The notes below the pieces were generated by a model. That model saw only the letters and a program-made list of their open reading frames with translations, was not told where the DNA came from and ran no database searches. Source: Centropus unirufus (Eukaryota; Chordata; Aves; Cuculiformes; Centropidae). From it: a DNA stretch of 64,000 nt. A program made the translations under genes and the position numbers. Positions 60,201-62,895 of the stretch are shown here, piece by piece (positions within the stretch are counted from its first letter, which is position 1; every line of letters begins with the position of its first letter). The stretch is from positions 568,729 to 632,728 of the forward strand of contig VYZI01000194.1 in the NCBI GenBank assembly GCA_013397695.1. The letters run 5' to 3'.

Positions 60201-62895
60201 GAAAGCTAAACTCAACCAGGTGAGCAGGTTTTGTGATATCTGGGAAATTTTGATTACAGGACATCTTCTTATTTCAGAGAGTAGAGAGAGTTAATGGGAC
60301 AGGGAGAGACATCTGGGCGCAGAGCTAATTTAGTACTGGTTTTGACTTCCTATTAAAACTGGAAAGTTATTTGACTTGAAAGAAAACAGGAAGCAGTAGA
60401 ACTCGCTACTCAGAGATAAGGAAGAAGTGAAATCAGGAGAATAATTATGAGGAAAAGCAAACTTCAAAACCCAAAGGTCTAGAAGACTGGATGCTCTTGG
60501 GTAGATAATGTGAGAGTGAAAGAAGTCTGGAATCTTGATGATCACTGAATCAAACTGACAAAGGCACATCGGGAACCTGGTGACACTTTTCAGACTCATG
60601 TGTGTGGCTTTCAGCGAGAACATGCATAGAGAGCTGCAGGAAAGATTACAAGACAGCAGATCCTGAAAATAGTTAACCATGTTCTTTTTTTTCCCCCACT
60701 AAATCCAAGTCATCATTTGTTCTAGGCAGACTGCGTGGATCAGGCTGCAAATGTATGAATTTATAACCAGAGCAGAAAATATGTACATGGCAAGGTATAT
60801 AAGGCTCTACCAAATGCCTGCAGTTTATCAGGGGAAGCTGTTTGCCACCACATAGAACCTTTGGTCTTGCACTAAGACATGAACTAATTTTCCCCAATAA
60901 TTTGATTTACATTAAGTTATCTGTCAGGAGATCAGAGATGTGTTGGGAACTGGATCACCCAAGGTCAGCAGGCAAGTAACAAGCAAGGTAGGCATCTGTG
61001 ATGATGAATGAGTAAGGCTGGAAGGAAGTAAAGCATAGAAACTATGTTTGAAATGGTAAAACCCAAAACCTAAGGGGAATAGACTGTTCAGGGACACAGA
61101 GCAGCAAACTGTAGGACACTCCTAAAACAACTCCTTTAAACAACTTGTGTGCAGCAACCGACTCATTGGGTTTAGGCCAGACCCCCAACAACCAAAAAGT
61201 TGCTAAGCACACGGTTGCCAGACATCTGTACTCTTAGTGGATCATGATAGCTTCTGGCTGACCACCTGCAGATGTAAGCACTGTTCTTGCACTATTCAAG
61301 AGATGGCCAAACACAGTAGACTTAGATTTCATGAGTGTTTAATGCATTTTAGGCACATACAACAATGAAGATGCAATAAAAGAGACGTCTTCAATACCTG
61401 AACCAGCAAACACAGATCATCTCCGCACAGACAATGGTGTCAGCAATGTGACATACAGTCATTGTTGCCAGTGCTACTGATGGATGATTCATGGAGCAAC
61501 TTCCTTACACCCAGGTTCTACAGAAGTCTCAAAGTAAATGGGATACTCAAAGCACAGTGTCAAGACTTCAATTTTGTTGCTAAACTAGGGAAGCCTGTTT
61601 CAGAGCCAGAAAGCAGAAGTTATGCATCTCTTTGACTCCTACAAATGCCTAGCAAGAATGTATTCATTTAGGACCTGCTCTGGGATGTGGGTTAAGACTT
61701 CCAGGAATATTGCTGATGAGTAGACTGGAGAAATCAAAGCTACAACTGTGAAGATAGCCAGCAGTGCAGGCGCTGGACAGAGAGCTGACTAGCTCTGTGC
61801 TGGTCACATATCACATTACCCAGGAGAAAAGAAGAAAGGCCCCAGAGGAGCACTACAAGGTTTTTTAATCAATCTTTTGGATTCACTACAAAAACATTCA
61901 AATGTCATCCATGTATAAACACTAAAAGACCCCACAACTGTACTTCCCTTAGCGGTCTCAAATGTCTCCATTGAGAGCAAACTAGAGGGTATGTACTTGT
62001 AAAGAATTTATTCCTGATATTTTTTCCTATCCATTCATCATGCACTGGAAGTTTATTCAAATCTGTTAGCTGGGATTGGTCACCTGGCTGCTTCCCAAAA
62101 TGAGCAAAAAAAAATGTCATATAAAACAGGACCCCAGTCTTATGGGCCTCCTAAAGGTCAGTAAATCCTTAGAGTTTTCCCTTTTCTCCCTGTTCCACCA
62201 CGCTAAACTGACTGGGACCCCGTCGCCTCTTTTATTCTTGTTTTCTAAGTACAAAGATTCTTCATAGCTTTTGATGCTCATGGTCATAAACCTCCCCACT
62301 TCCTTGGAAAGTCCTACAAGAGATCTCACCTTATTTATCCCCCCAGCCATCCATTATCTTCCTTTATACCAGGAGAGTTTTTATCTCTGTGGTACAGCAC
62401 CCTATACTTAGCTCTTGTAAAAGGTAGACCTTTTAAGACTGAGTTTTTCAAAGCCATTCTGTCTTTTATTAGGAAGTGTACAGTGCCTAGCATTATTATT
62501 GGTTAAGGTATACTGACATCTGAGGCATAAAAGGGAAAATAATGAGAGCATTCTGGCTTCTGTGGCATTTCTGGAACGTATGTTTAACAACAGCAGAAGT
62601 CGAAAACTGCAATAGAATTGTTTGTTCTGCCCCTGCAGTTCTTAGAATTATCTGCTCCAGAAAGAAAAGCATGTAACTTTTCTATTTATGAGGAGTAAAT
62701 CTTATGCTCTTACCTCCAAAACATCGTAGTCACAGGTTGGGTGATATTCAACGTCGAACTCCTGTATGGTGAGTTGAATGCTGCTACCAGGTGCTGTGTG
62801 AATGTACCAGAGGCATTCCCTGTTGCTTGGATAACTGTTGGGGTATCCAGGGCTGTGAAATGAACCAGAAGGGCCAGAGAGTTCTCCTCCACAAC
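2998..62895 (-). CDS. CUBN: Cubilin, partial: 31 exons encoding CUB9 to CUB23
   Basis: Cubilin is a very large extracellular receptor held at the apical membrane by amnionless. It takes up intrinsic factor-B12 in the gut and albumin, apoA-I, vitamin D-binding protein and transferrin in the proximal tubule (family knowledge). Seen here: 31 minus-strand exons, each with AG acceptor and GT donor, joining in frame into 15 CUB domains of about 117 residues. Typical marks repeat throughout: CGG near each domain start, SPNYP-like turn, C-x-W after about 25 residues, F-x-x-E, C-x-x-D-x-[LV]-E, a CG pair near the middle, and F-x-SD near the end. Length sums to 1764 whole codons with no stop or frameshift, so the gene looks intact. 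A long uninterrupted chain of CUB domains is diagnostic of cubilin. Domain numbers are inferred from recalled similarity of the leftmost domain to human CUB23. About 21 N-X-S/T sequons are present. Start, EGF-like region and stop lie outside the window. Confidence 0.95.
3216..4199. other. Intron within CUB23
   Basis: A 984-bp phase-2 intron with donor AA|GTATGT. It contains an AT-rich stretch with a perfect inverted repeat at 3686-3716. Nothing coding was seen. Confidence 0.85.
3686..3716. repeat. Perfect 13-bp inverted repeat, 5-base loop
   Basis: The left arm is AATTAAAACACAT at 3686-3698. The right arm, 3704-3716, is its exact reverse complement, and the spacer at 3699-3703 is T/A only. 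It lies in an AT-rich stretch of the CUB23 intron. It could form a hairpin in DNA or RNA, or be a relic of a small inverted-repeat element; no target-site duplication was recognised. Confidence 0.75.
4200..4329 (-). CDS. CUBN: CUBN exon: CUB23, first half
   Basis: The acceptor ends CCCTACAG. Two bases complete a split Ala codon, and Cys1 is the first whole codon (CGGTF). Forty-two codons follow and the exon ends AA before GTATGT, giving a phase-2 intron. Cys2 lies in MNCSYHI, where Tyr replaces the usual Trp after the cysteine, as also in CUB22. The Asn-Cys-Ser at Cys2 is a potential N-glycosylation sequon. The early internal intron, before the F-x-x-E strand, is shared with CUB12 and CUB20 in approximate place but not in phase. 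Confidence 0.93.
4330..6073. other. Intron between CUB22 and CUB23
   Basis: A phase-1 intron of 1744 bp. The part around 4.7-5.4 kb is somewhat richer in G and C than its surroundings and 5.7-6.0 kb is very AT-rich. I see no exon, named repeat or RNA gene in it. Confidence 0.75.
6074..6274 (-). CDS. CUBN: CUBN exon: CUB22, second half
   Basis: The acceptor ends CCACGCAG and the donor is G|GTGAGT; both edges are phase 1, so the 201-nt exon is symmetric. It supplies the end of the loop before Cys3 (APTVLGRFC), then YDGVSIF, Cys4 (TLCGRE) and the terminal Asp (LYTDSQ). The alternative AG nearer the YDG motif (at GGGTAG) would put the exon out of frame with its neighbour, so the CACGCAG acceptor was chosen. 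The loop between the conserved Glu and Cys3 is longer than in most neighbours. Confidence 0.9.
6275..12666. other. Large intron within CUB22
   Basis: A 6392-bp phase-1 intron. The exons on both sides fit each other in phase and together give a complete CUB domain, so no exon is missing here. It holds an imperfect direct repeat at 7890-7955 and a compositional switch: purine-rich on the plus strand near 7.78-7.93 kb, then pyrimidine-rich from about 8.13 to 9.24 kb. No CR1 fragment, RNA gene or convincing open frame was recognised. Confidence 0.8.
7890..7955. repeat. Imperfect direct repeat, two copies 40 bp apart
   Basis: The block AGAAAGGCACGAGGTGAAAC at 7890-7909, continuing AGATTG, recurs at 7930-7955 with A for G in the middle and T for the last G. 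A short segment separates the copies. It looks like a local 40-bp tandem duplication. Confidence 0.75.
12667..12816 (-). CDS. CUBN: CUBN exon: CUB22, first half
   Basis: The acceptor ends TTTACAG and the donor is G|GTAACT; both edges are phase 1 (150 nt, symmetric). Cys1 begins the exon in CGVNFTSP, where Val replaces the second Gly. Cys2 is in LNCSYII, with Tyr in place of Trp. The Glu of the calcium site is the last whole codon (FHLE). Two sequons are present, NFT and NCS. The CGVNFTSP start matches human CUB22 as I recall it, supporting the numbering. Confidence 0.93.
12817..14281. other. Intron between CUB21 and CUB22
   Basis: A phase-1 intron of 1465 bp. A run of 13 A lies near 13629. 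Two small plus-strand open frames (13090-13308, 13769-13972) have no recognisable content. Nothing else was seen. Confidence 0.75.
14282..14438 (-). CDS. CUBN: CUBN exon: CUB21, second half
   Basis: The acceptor ends ACTTGTCAG (phase 0), followed by VWRGNDE, where most cubilin domains have V-Y-D/N-G. The exon holds 52 codons and ends A|GTAAGT (phase 1). Cys4 is in TAGCGNS. The terminal Asp ligand position reads FQSQDASG, with the acidic residue displaced by one. Together with the first-half exon this is the most diverged calcium site among the 15 domains. Confidence 0.9.
14439..16792. other. Intron within CUB21, containing the assembly gap
   Basis: A phase-0 intron of 2354 assembled positions, of which 378 are N. 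The CUB21 halves on either side join in phase into one complete domain, so the gap hides no cubilin exon. The rest is AT-rich without a recognised feature. Confidence 0.85.
15283..15660. other. Assembly gap (378 N)
   Basis: An unbroken run of N. Long open frames reported through it on both strands are artefacts. It lies inside the CUB21 intron; the size may be an estimate. Confidence 0.99.
16793..16980 (-). CDS. CUBN: CUBN exon: CUB21, first half
   Basis: The acceptor ends TTTTTTGCAG. Two bases complete a Gly codon, Cys1 follows in CGGIIHAD, 62 codons are open, and the donor is AAG|GTAATA (phase 0). Cys2 is in TRCTWTI and Cys3 in GSCQSSYVK. The calcium ligands are lost: the Glu position reads FQIP and the Asp after Cys3 is Ser. 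One sequon is present (NGT). The fold-defining cysteines are kept, so the domain should still fold. Confidence 0.93.
16981..19025. other. Intron between CUB20 and CUB21
   Basis: A phase-1 intron of 2045 bp holding the octamer array at 18419-18495. Small open frames at 17859-18068 and 18049-18243 have no recognisable content. Confidence 0.8.
18419..18495. repeat. Tandem 8-bp repeat, about 9.6 copies of ATTCATTA
   Basis: Nine full octamers and a partial tenth run head to tail. Units three and four read ATCCATTA; the others are identical. The junction between units makes TAATTCATTA, two TAAT/ATTA cores facing each other two bases apart, repeated about every 8 bp. It is unlike the known CR1 3' tail octamer, and no CR1 sequence abuts it. 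Confidence 0.95.
19026..19251 (-). CDS. CUBN: CUBN exon: CUB20, second part
   Basis: The acceptor ends GTCTTGCAG (phase 0). Seventy-five codons run from LTFTAFHVE to the G|GTAAGA donor (phase 1). It holds Cys3 (VLCKWDS) and Cys4 (KYCGST) and the full calcium triad: Glu in FHVE, Asp in CKWD, Asp in FNSD. At 226 nt it is the longest of the 31 exons, because the internal intron of this domain lies unusually early. Confidence 0.93.
19252..20430. other. Intron within CUB20
   Basis: A phase-0 intron of 1179 bp. It contains the longest N-free open frame of the window (19511-19945, minus strand, 144 codons), which has no recognisable domain and is taken as chance. Confidence 0.8.
20431..20552 (-). 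CDS. CUBN: CUBN exon: CUB20, first part
   Basis: The acceptor follows a pure pyrimidine tract and ends TCTTCAG. A split Ala codon leads into Cys1 (CGGVQSGE), then SSPNYP, and Cys2 in NRCSWLL. The exon has 40 whole codons and stops at ACT|GTGAGT (phase 0), before the F-x-x-E strand. No sequon is present. Confidence 0.93.
20553..21403. other. Intron between CUB19 and CUB20
   Basis: A phase-1 intron of 851 bp. A TATAAATAG string near 21267 sits beside a short CpG-containing stretch (GGCGGGCGCTGCG); without a gene to its right or left I do not call it a promoter. Confidence 0.75.
21404..21553 (-). CDS. CUBN: CUBN exon: CUB19, second half
   Basis: A T-rich tract precedes an unusual TACTAAG acceptor; the reading frame fixes the cut before GGGATGCC. 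The donor is G|GTAAAT. Both edges are phase 1 (150 nt, symmetric). Cys4 is in RLCGQA and the terminal Asp in FVSDENT. The exon ends after HYTFE, two residues before Cys1 of CUB20. Confidence 0.9.
21554..23766. other. Intron within CUB19
   Basis: A phase-1 intron of 2213 bp. A pyrimidine-rich stretch (22788-22835) and short repeated GTTACTAT and GTTATTAATCA strings (22868-22930) are visible. No exon or named repeat was seen. Confidence 0.75.
23767..23973 (-). CDS. CUBN: CUBN exon: CUB19, first half
   Basis: The acceptor ends TTTCTGCAG. The exon starts with a split Val codon and CGGTLMGY, has 68 whole codons, and the donor is G|GTTTGT (phase 1), weaker than consensus. Cys2 is in LNCEWTI and Cys3 in DCQYDYLE. 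Calcium Glu (FHLE) and Asp (CQYD) are present. Three sequons (NFS, NYT, NSS) make it one of the two most heavily sequon-marked domains here. The turn before Cys2 is longer than usual. Confidence 0.92.
23974..24900. other. Intron between CUB18 and CUB19
   Basis: A phase-1 intron of 927 bp. Nothing recognisable was found in it. Confidence 0.75.
24901..25072 (-). CDS. CUBN: CUBN exon: CUB18, second half
   Basis: The acceptor ends CCCAACAG (phase 0), then VYNG, Cys4 in KLCGDV and the terminal Asp in LVTDASR. Fifty-seven codons end at G|GTAGTG (phase 1), a donor matching consensus only in the first positions. The residues between the domain end and Cys1 of CUB19 are SSEDSV. Confidence 0.92.
25073..26679. 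other. Intron within CUB18
   Basis: A phase-0 intron of 1607 bp, AT-rich. Overlapping small minus-strand open frames at 26.0-26.5 kb show no recognisable protein. No repeat was recognised. Confidence 0.75.
26680..26861 (-). CDS. CUBN: CUBN exon: CUB18, first half
   Basis: The acceptor ends TTATTTTAG. A split Glu codon leads into CGGDFTAP; TSPNYPN, Cys2 (RVCEWRI), Glu (MKTEE) and Cys3 (RCSSDYVA) follow. The donor is GCT|GTGAGT (phase 0). It is one of four exons of exactly 182 nt (CUB9, 10, 13, 18) with the same internal intron site. No sequon is present. Confidence 0.94.
26862..28385. other. Intron between CUB17 and CUB18
   Basis: A phase-1 intron of 1524 bp. It contains a CR1 fragment near 27756-27958. 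Otherwise nothing was recognised. Confidence 0.8.
27756..27958 (+). mobile_element. CR1 LINE fragment (3' end)
   Basis: Plus-strand sequence follows the avian CR1 3' region as I know it: CTGTGAGGGTTGTTGAATAC, then GCCCAGAGAGGTT-like text, CTGGAGACATTCAAAACCTG, and an ending CTCTTCCAACCTCAATGGCT with CTTCTGTGATTCTG. It is 5'-truncated, lies antisense to CUBN, and is diverged enough to be old. Boundaries are approximate. Confidence 0.9.
28386..28526 (-). CDS. CUBN: CUBN exon: CUB17, second half
   Basis: The acceptor ends ATGTTTGCAG. Both edges are phase 1 (141 nt, symmetric). It encodes LLGRYCGN with Cys4 and the terminal Asp in FVTDGT. The end is fixed by joining GAA G to AA TGT of CUB18, giving Glu-Glu-Cys, but the donor there reads G|GTTGGA, a poor match to consensus. 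The position is therefore slightly less certain than for other exons. Confidence 0.85.
28821..29030 (-). CDS. CUBN: CUBN exon: CUB17, first half
   Basis: The acceptor ends CTTTTGCAG. It encodes AACGGTVIG, Cys2 in LLCEWFL and Cys3 in DCTNDFVE, ending in YNATG. Sixty-nine whole codons; both edges are phase 1 (210 nt). The donor is G|GTCTGA, a weak match. The calcium Glu is replaced by Gln (LDIQ), while the Asp after Cys3 is kept. Two sequons are present (NSS, NAT). The SVGYPELH turn replaces the usual SPNYP. Confidence 0.88.
29031..30617. other. Intron between CUB16 and CUB17
   Basis: A phase-1 intron of 1587 bp. The plus strand is pyrimidine-rich in places (29200-29290, 30170-30430), hence purine-rich in the transcript. 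No exon was found. Confidence 0.75.
30618..30796 (-). CDS. CUBN: CUBN exon: CUB16, second half
   Basis: The acceptor ends CTTTTCTAG. The first base completes an Asn codon split AA|C, immediately before Cys3, so the sequon Asn-Cys-Thr is assembled only by splicing. Fifty-nine codons end at G|GTAATG (phase 1). CTSSYLEV has Ser where the calcium Asp normally sits. Cys4 is in KLCGSS and the terminal Asp in FRSDSS. Confidence 0.92.
30797..31867. other. Intron within CUB16
   Basis: A phase-2 intron of 1071 bp with a low-complexity TTTAAAA-rich stretch around 31339-31400. Nothing else was recognised. Confidence 0.75.
31868..32042 (-). CDS. CUBN: CUBN exon: CUB16, first half
   Basis: The acceptor ends TTCCCCAG. 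A split Ala codon and CGGNIYVN start the exon; Cys2 is in DCVWTIT, and the segment QFYIEPSP carries the conserved Glu. Fifty-seven whole codons end AA|GTATAC (phase 2). The segment between Cys1 and the SSPNHP turn is a few residues longer than in neighbours. No sequon lies wholly in this exon. Confidence 0.92.
32043..33498. other. Intron between CUB15 and CUB16
   Basis: A phase-1 intron of 1456 bp. A run of 13 T lies near 33378. No exon or named repeat was found. Confidence 0.75.
33499..33682 (-). CDS. CUBN: CUBN exon: CUB15, second half
   Basis: The acceptor ends CTTCTTCTAG (phase 0), and the exon starts LKNG in place of VYDG. Sixty-one codons run to G|GTAAGA (phase 1). Cys4 is in RFCGSS and the terminal Asp in FISDSRN. 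The loop before Cys4 is extended with Gly, Ser and Arg (SGGRSGR). Confidence 0.93.
33964..34154 (-). CDS. CUBN: CUBN exon: CUB15, first half
   Basis: The acceptor ends TTTTCTCAG. A split codon leads into CGGYLHAG, then TSPNYPQ, Cys2 in LNCSWHV (also an N-C-S sequon), and Cys3 in SCNHGDYIE. Sixty-three whole codons end at GAG|GTGAGA (phase 0). The loop between the F-strand and Cys3 is longer than average, as in CUB16 and CUB21. Confidence 0.94.
34155..34987. other. Intron between CUB14 and CUB15
   Basis: A phase-1 intron of 833 bp. No feature was recognised in it. Confidence 0.75.
34988..35134 (-). CDS. CUBN: CUBN exon: CUB14, second half
   Basis: The acceptor ends TTATCTTAG and the donor is A|GTAAGC. 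Both edges are phase 1 (147 nt, symmetric). It encodes ETSLSPVLA, Cys4 in TLCGRE, the terminal Asp in FMSDASV and a sequon in FNASY. Binding of RAP has been reported for human CUB13-14; this is literature recall, not something seen here. Confidence 0.93.
35135..35462. other. Short intron within CUB14
   Basis: A phase-1 intron of 328 bp. Nothing else was recognised. Confidence 0.85.
35463..35660 (-). CDS. CUBN: CUBN exon: CUB14, first half
   Basis: The acceptor ends ATGTGACAG, with a weak pyrimidine tract. It encodes GACGGAVTT, Cys2 in DCVWLIR, Glu in LDIES, Cys3 in SCNYDKLV, and ends in IQDG at G|GTGAGA. Both edges are phase 1 (198 nt). The stretch TEETPSFLFSPGW between Cys1 and the turn is longer than usual. 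The intron falls later than the common phase-0 site used by six other domains. Confidence 0.92.
35661..36730. other. Intron between CUB13 and CUB14
   Basis: A phase-1 intron of 1070 bp. Nothing was recognised beyond AT-rich sequence. Confidence 0.75.
36731..36920 (-). CDS. CUBN: CUBN exon: CUB13, second half, plus long linker
   Basis: The acceptor ends CTATGCAG (phase 0), then VYDGPTV, Cys4 in TYCGAE and the terminal Asp in FQSDST. Sixty-three codons end at G|GTAGGT (phase 1). After the end of the domain (LLEWY) about 14 extra residues, including VPRTISR, precede Cys1 of CUB14. This is the longest linker between domains in the window. Confidence 0.93.
36921..38422. other. Intron within CUB13
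   Basis: A phase-0 intron of 1502 bp. No feature was recognised in it. Confidence 0.75.
38423..38604 (-). CDS. CUBN: CUBN exon: CUB13, first half, lacking Cys1 and Cys2
   Basis: The acceptor ends TTGTTTTTCAG. A split Leu codon is followed by YGNDIVGD: Tyr stands where Cys1 of CGG should be. In the second strand, NSNYQWRI has Tyr where Cys2 should be. Both partners of the first CUB disulfide are thus gone together. Cys3 (GCHYDKL) and the calcium Glu (MDIE) and Asp are kept. Sixty whole codons end at AAG|GTGATT (phase 0). One sequon is present (NAS). Confidence 0.93.
38605..39862. other. Intron between CUB12 and CUB13
   Basis: A phase-1 intron of 1258 bp. No feature was recognised in it. Confidence 0.75.
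39863..40068 (-). CDS. CUBN: CUBN exon: CUB12, second part
   Basis: The acceptor is TTGAAACAG; the first base completes a Met codon split AT|G (phase 2). A second AG ten bases inside was rejected because it would break the frame. Sixty-eight codons hold Cys3 (GCTKDYLE), Cys4 (RFCGKS), the terminal Asp (FVSDSS) and two sequons (NDT, NYT). The donor is T|GTAAGT (phase 1). Confidence 0.92.
40069..42237. other. Intron within CUB12
   Basis: A phase-2 intron of 2169 bp. Short CTCGATATATAAACC-like strings occur near 40390. No exon or named repeat was seen. Confidence 0.75.
42238..42370 (-). CDS. CUBN: CUBN exon: CUB12, first part
   Basis: The acceptor ends CTTGTTGCAG. A split Ser codon and CGGAFHME start the exon; the turn reads SPGYPEP and Cys2 is in ECVWTIL. 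Forty-three whole codons end AT|GTAAAT (phase 2), just before the F-x-x-E strand, whose Glu falls in the next exon. Confidence 0.93.
42371..42645. other. Shortest intron seen (275 bp), between CUB11 and CUB12
   Basis: A phase-1 intron with donor T|GTAAGT. An open frame spanning this intron and the exon at 42238-42370 is out of frame with the domain. Confidence 0.9.
42646..42774 (-). CDS. CUBN: CUBN exon: CUB11, third part
   Basis: The acceptor ends GTCTTTCAG and the donor is T|GTAAGT. Both edges are phase 1 (129 nt, symmetric). It encodes RYCGTTI with Cys4. The terminal ligand position reads FISNNNV, with Asn in place of Asp, and the following N-V-T is a sequon. CUB11 is the only domain here in three exons. 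Confidence 0.93.
42775..44033. other. Second intron within CUB11
   Basis: A phase-1 intron of 1259 bp. The stretch 43320-43830 is somewhat richer in G and C and holds open frames on both strands without recognisable content. Confidence 0.75.
44034..44147 (-). CDS. CUBN: CUBN exon: CUB11, middle part
   Basis: The acceptor ends CTGTTTCCAG. A Phe codon is split T|TC; the exon then encodes NHVTLSFTD, Glu in FGIE, Cys3 in QNCTKDFVE (an N-C-T sequon) and NHEAPLR. Both edges are phase 1 (114 nt, 37 whole codons). The donor is G|GTATTT. Confidence 0.93.
44148..46324. other. First intron within CUB11
   Basis: A phase-1 intron of 2177 bp. The section about 44990-45400 has more CpG and GC than the introns around it and an open frame of 128 codons on the plus strand (45006-45392), which I could not assign to any family. 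Confidence 0.75.
46325..46441 (-). CDS. CUBN: CUBN exon: CUB11, first part
   Basis: The acceptor ends CATTCTAAAG. The exon starts with two bases of a split codon and CGSFIESD, where Ser replaces the second Gly. Cys2 is in QNCSWII, overlapping an N-C-S sequon. Both edges are phase 1 (117 nt, 38 whole codons); the donor is T|GTAAGT. Confidence 0.93.
46442..48018. other. Intron between CUB10 and CUB11
   Basis: A phase-1 intron of 1577 bp. No feature was recognised in it. Confidence 0.75.
48019..48175 (-). CDS. CUBN: CUBN exon: CUB10, second half
   Basis: The acceptor ends TCATAATAG (phase 0), then VFDGPSDE, Cys4 in KLCGTQ and the terminal Asp in LRSDTS. Fifty-two codons end at G|GTAATT (phase 1). 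The domain closes with GFSAHFTE. Confidence 0.93.
49346..49460 (-). mobile_element. CR1 LINE fragment (3' end)
   Basis: Reading the plus strand gives the complement of a CR1 3' end: GGTTTGGAAGGGACC, GATCATCCCATTTCAACCCC, CATGGGCAGGGACACCTCCT, then GACCAAGTTGCTTAAGGTCC. It is 5'-truncated and lies in the same orientation as CUBN. Ends are approximate. Confidence 0.93.
50167..50203. repeat. AT dinucleotide repeat forming a palindrome around TCGA
   Basis: About eleven AT units, a CG interruption at 50189-50190, then about six more AT/TA units. The sequence is close to self-complementary around TCGA and could form a cruciform. Confidence 0.95.
54252..54433 (-). CDS. CUBN: CUBN exon: CUB10, first half
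   Basis: The acceptor ends GTTTTTCAG. A split Gly codon leads into CGGVFQAT, then SPNYPQP, Cys2 in DCSWLIQ, Glu in FDIE and Cys3 in SCNYDNVA. Sixty whole codons end at GCA|GTAAGT (phase 0). Sequons are NNT and NFT. It has the same length and intron site as CUB9, CUB13 and CUB18. Confidence 0.94.
54434..56047. other. Intron between CUB9 and CUB10
   Basis: A phase-1 intron of 1614 bp. No exon, repeat or RNA gene was recognised. Confidence 0.75.
56048..56222 (-). CDS. CUBN: CUBN exon: CUB9, second half
   Basis: The acceptor ends ATATTTCTAG (phase 0), then VYGGPDF. Cys4 is in QLCVSR, where the Gly that normally follows this cysteine is Val. The terminal Asp is in FKTDAG, and a sequon lies in FNASW. 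Fifty-eight codons end at G|GTGAGT (phase 1). Confidence 0.93.
56223..62713. other. Large intron within CUB9
   Basis: At 6491 bp this phase-0 intron is the longest in the window. It contains a CR1 fragment (56950-57045) and an A-rich AAAAAT repeat near 59123-59140. I saw no exon, RNA gene or convincing open frame. Confidence 0.8.
56950..57045 (-). mobile_element. CR1 LINE fragment (3' end with tail octamer)
   Basis: The plus strand reads GAATCATAGAATAATTTGGG, TTGGAAGGGACCTTTAAAGG, TCATTTGGTCCAGCCCTCCT, the complement of a typical avian CR1 3' end including the ATTCTATGATTC tail unit. It is 5'-truncated and in the same orientation as CUBN. The inner end is approximate. This copy best supports a bird as source. 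Confidence 0.95.
62714..62895 (-). CDS. CUBN: CUBN exon: CUB9, first half
   Basis: The acceptor ends GTTGTCAG. A split codon leads into CGGELSGP; the turn is SPGYPNS and Cys2 is in RECLWYI. Glu is in FDVE and Cys3 in TCDYDVLE, so all first-half calcium ligands are present. Sixty whole codons end at GAG|GTAAGA (phase 0). This is the most 5' exon of the gene in the window. An open frame running on upstream of the acceptor (to 62989) is intronic. Confidence 0.94.
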
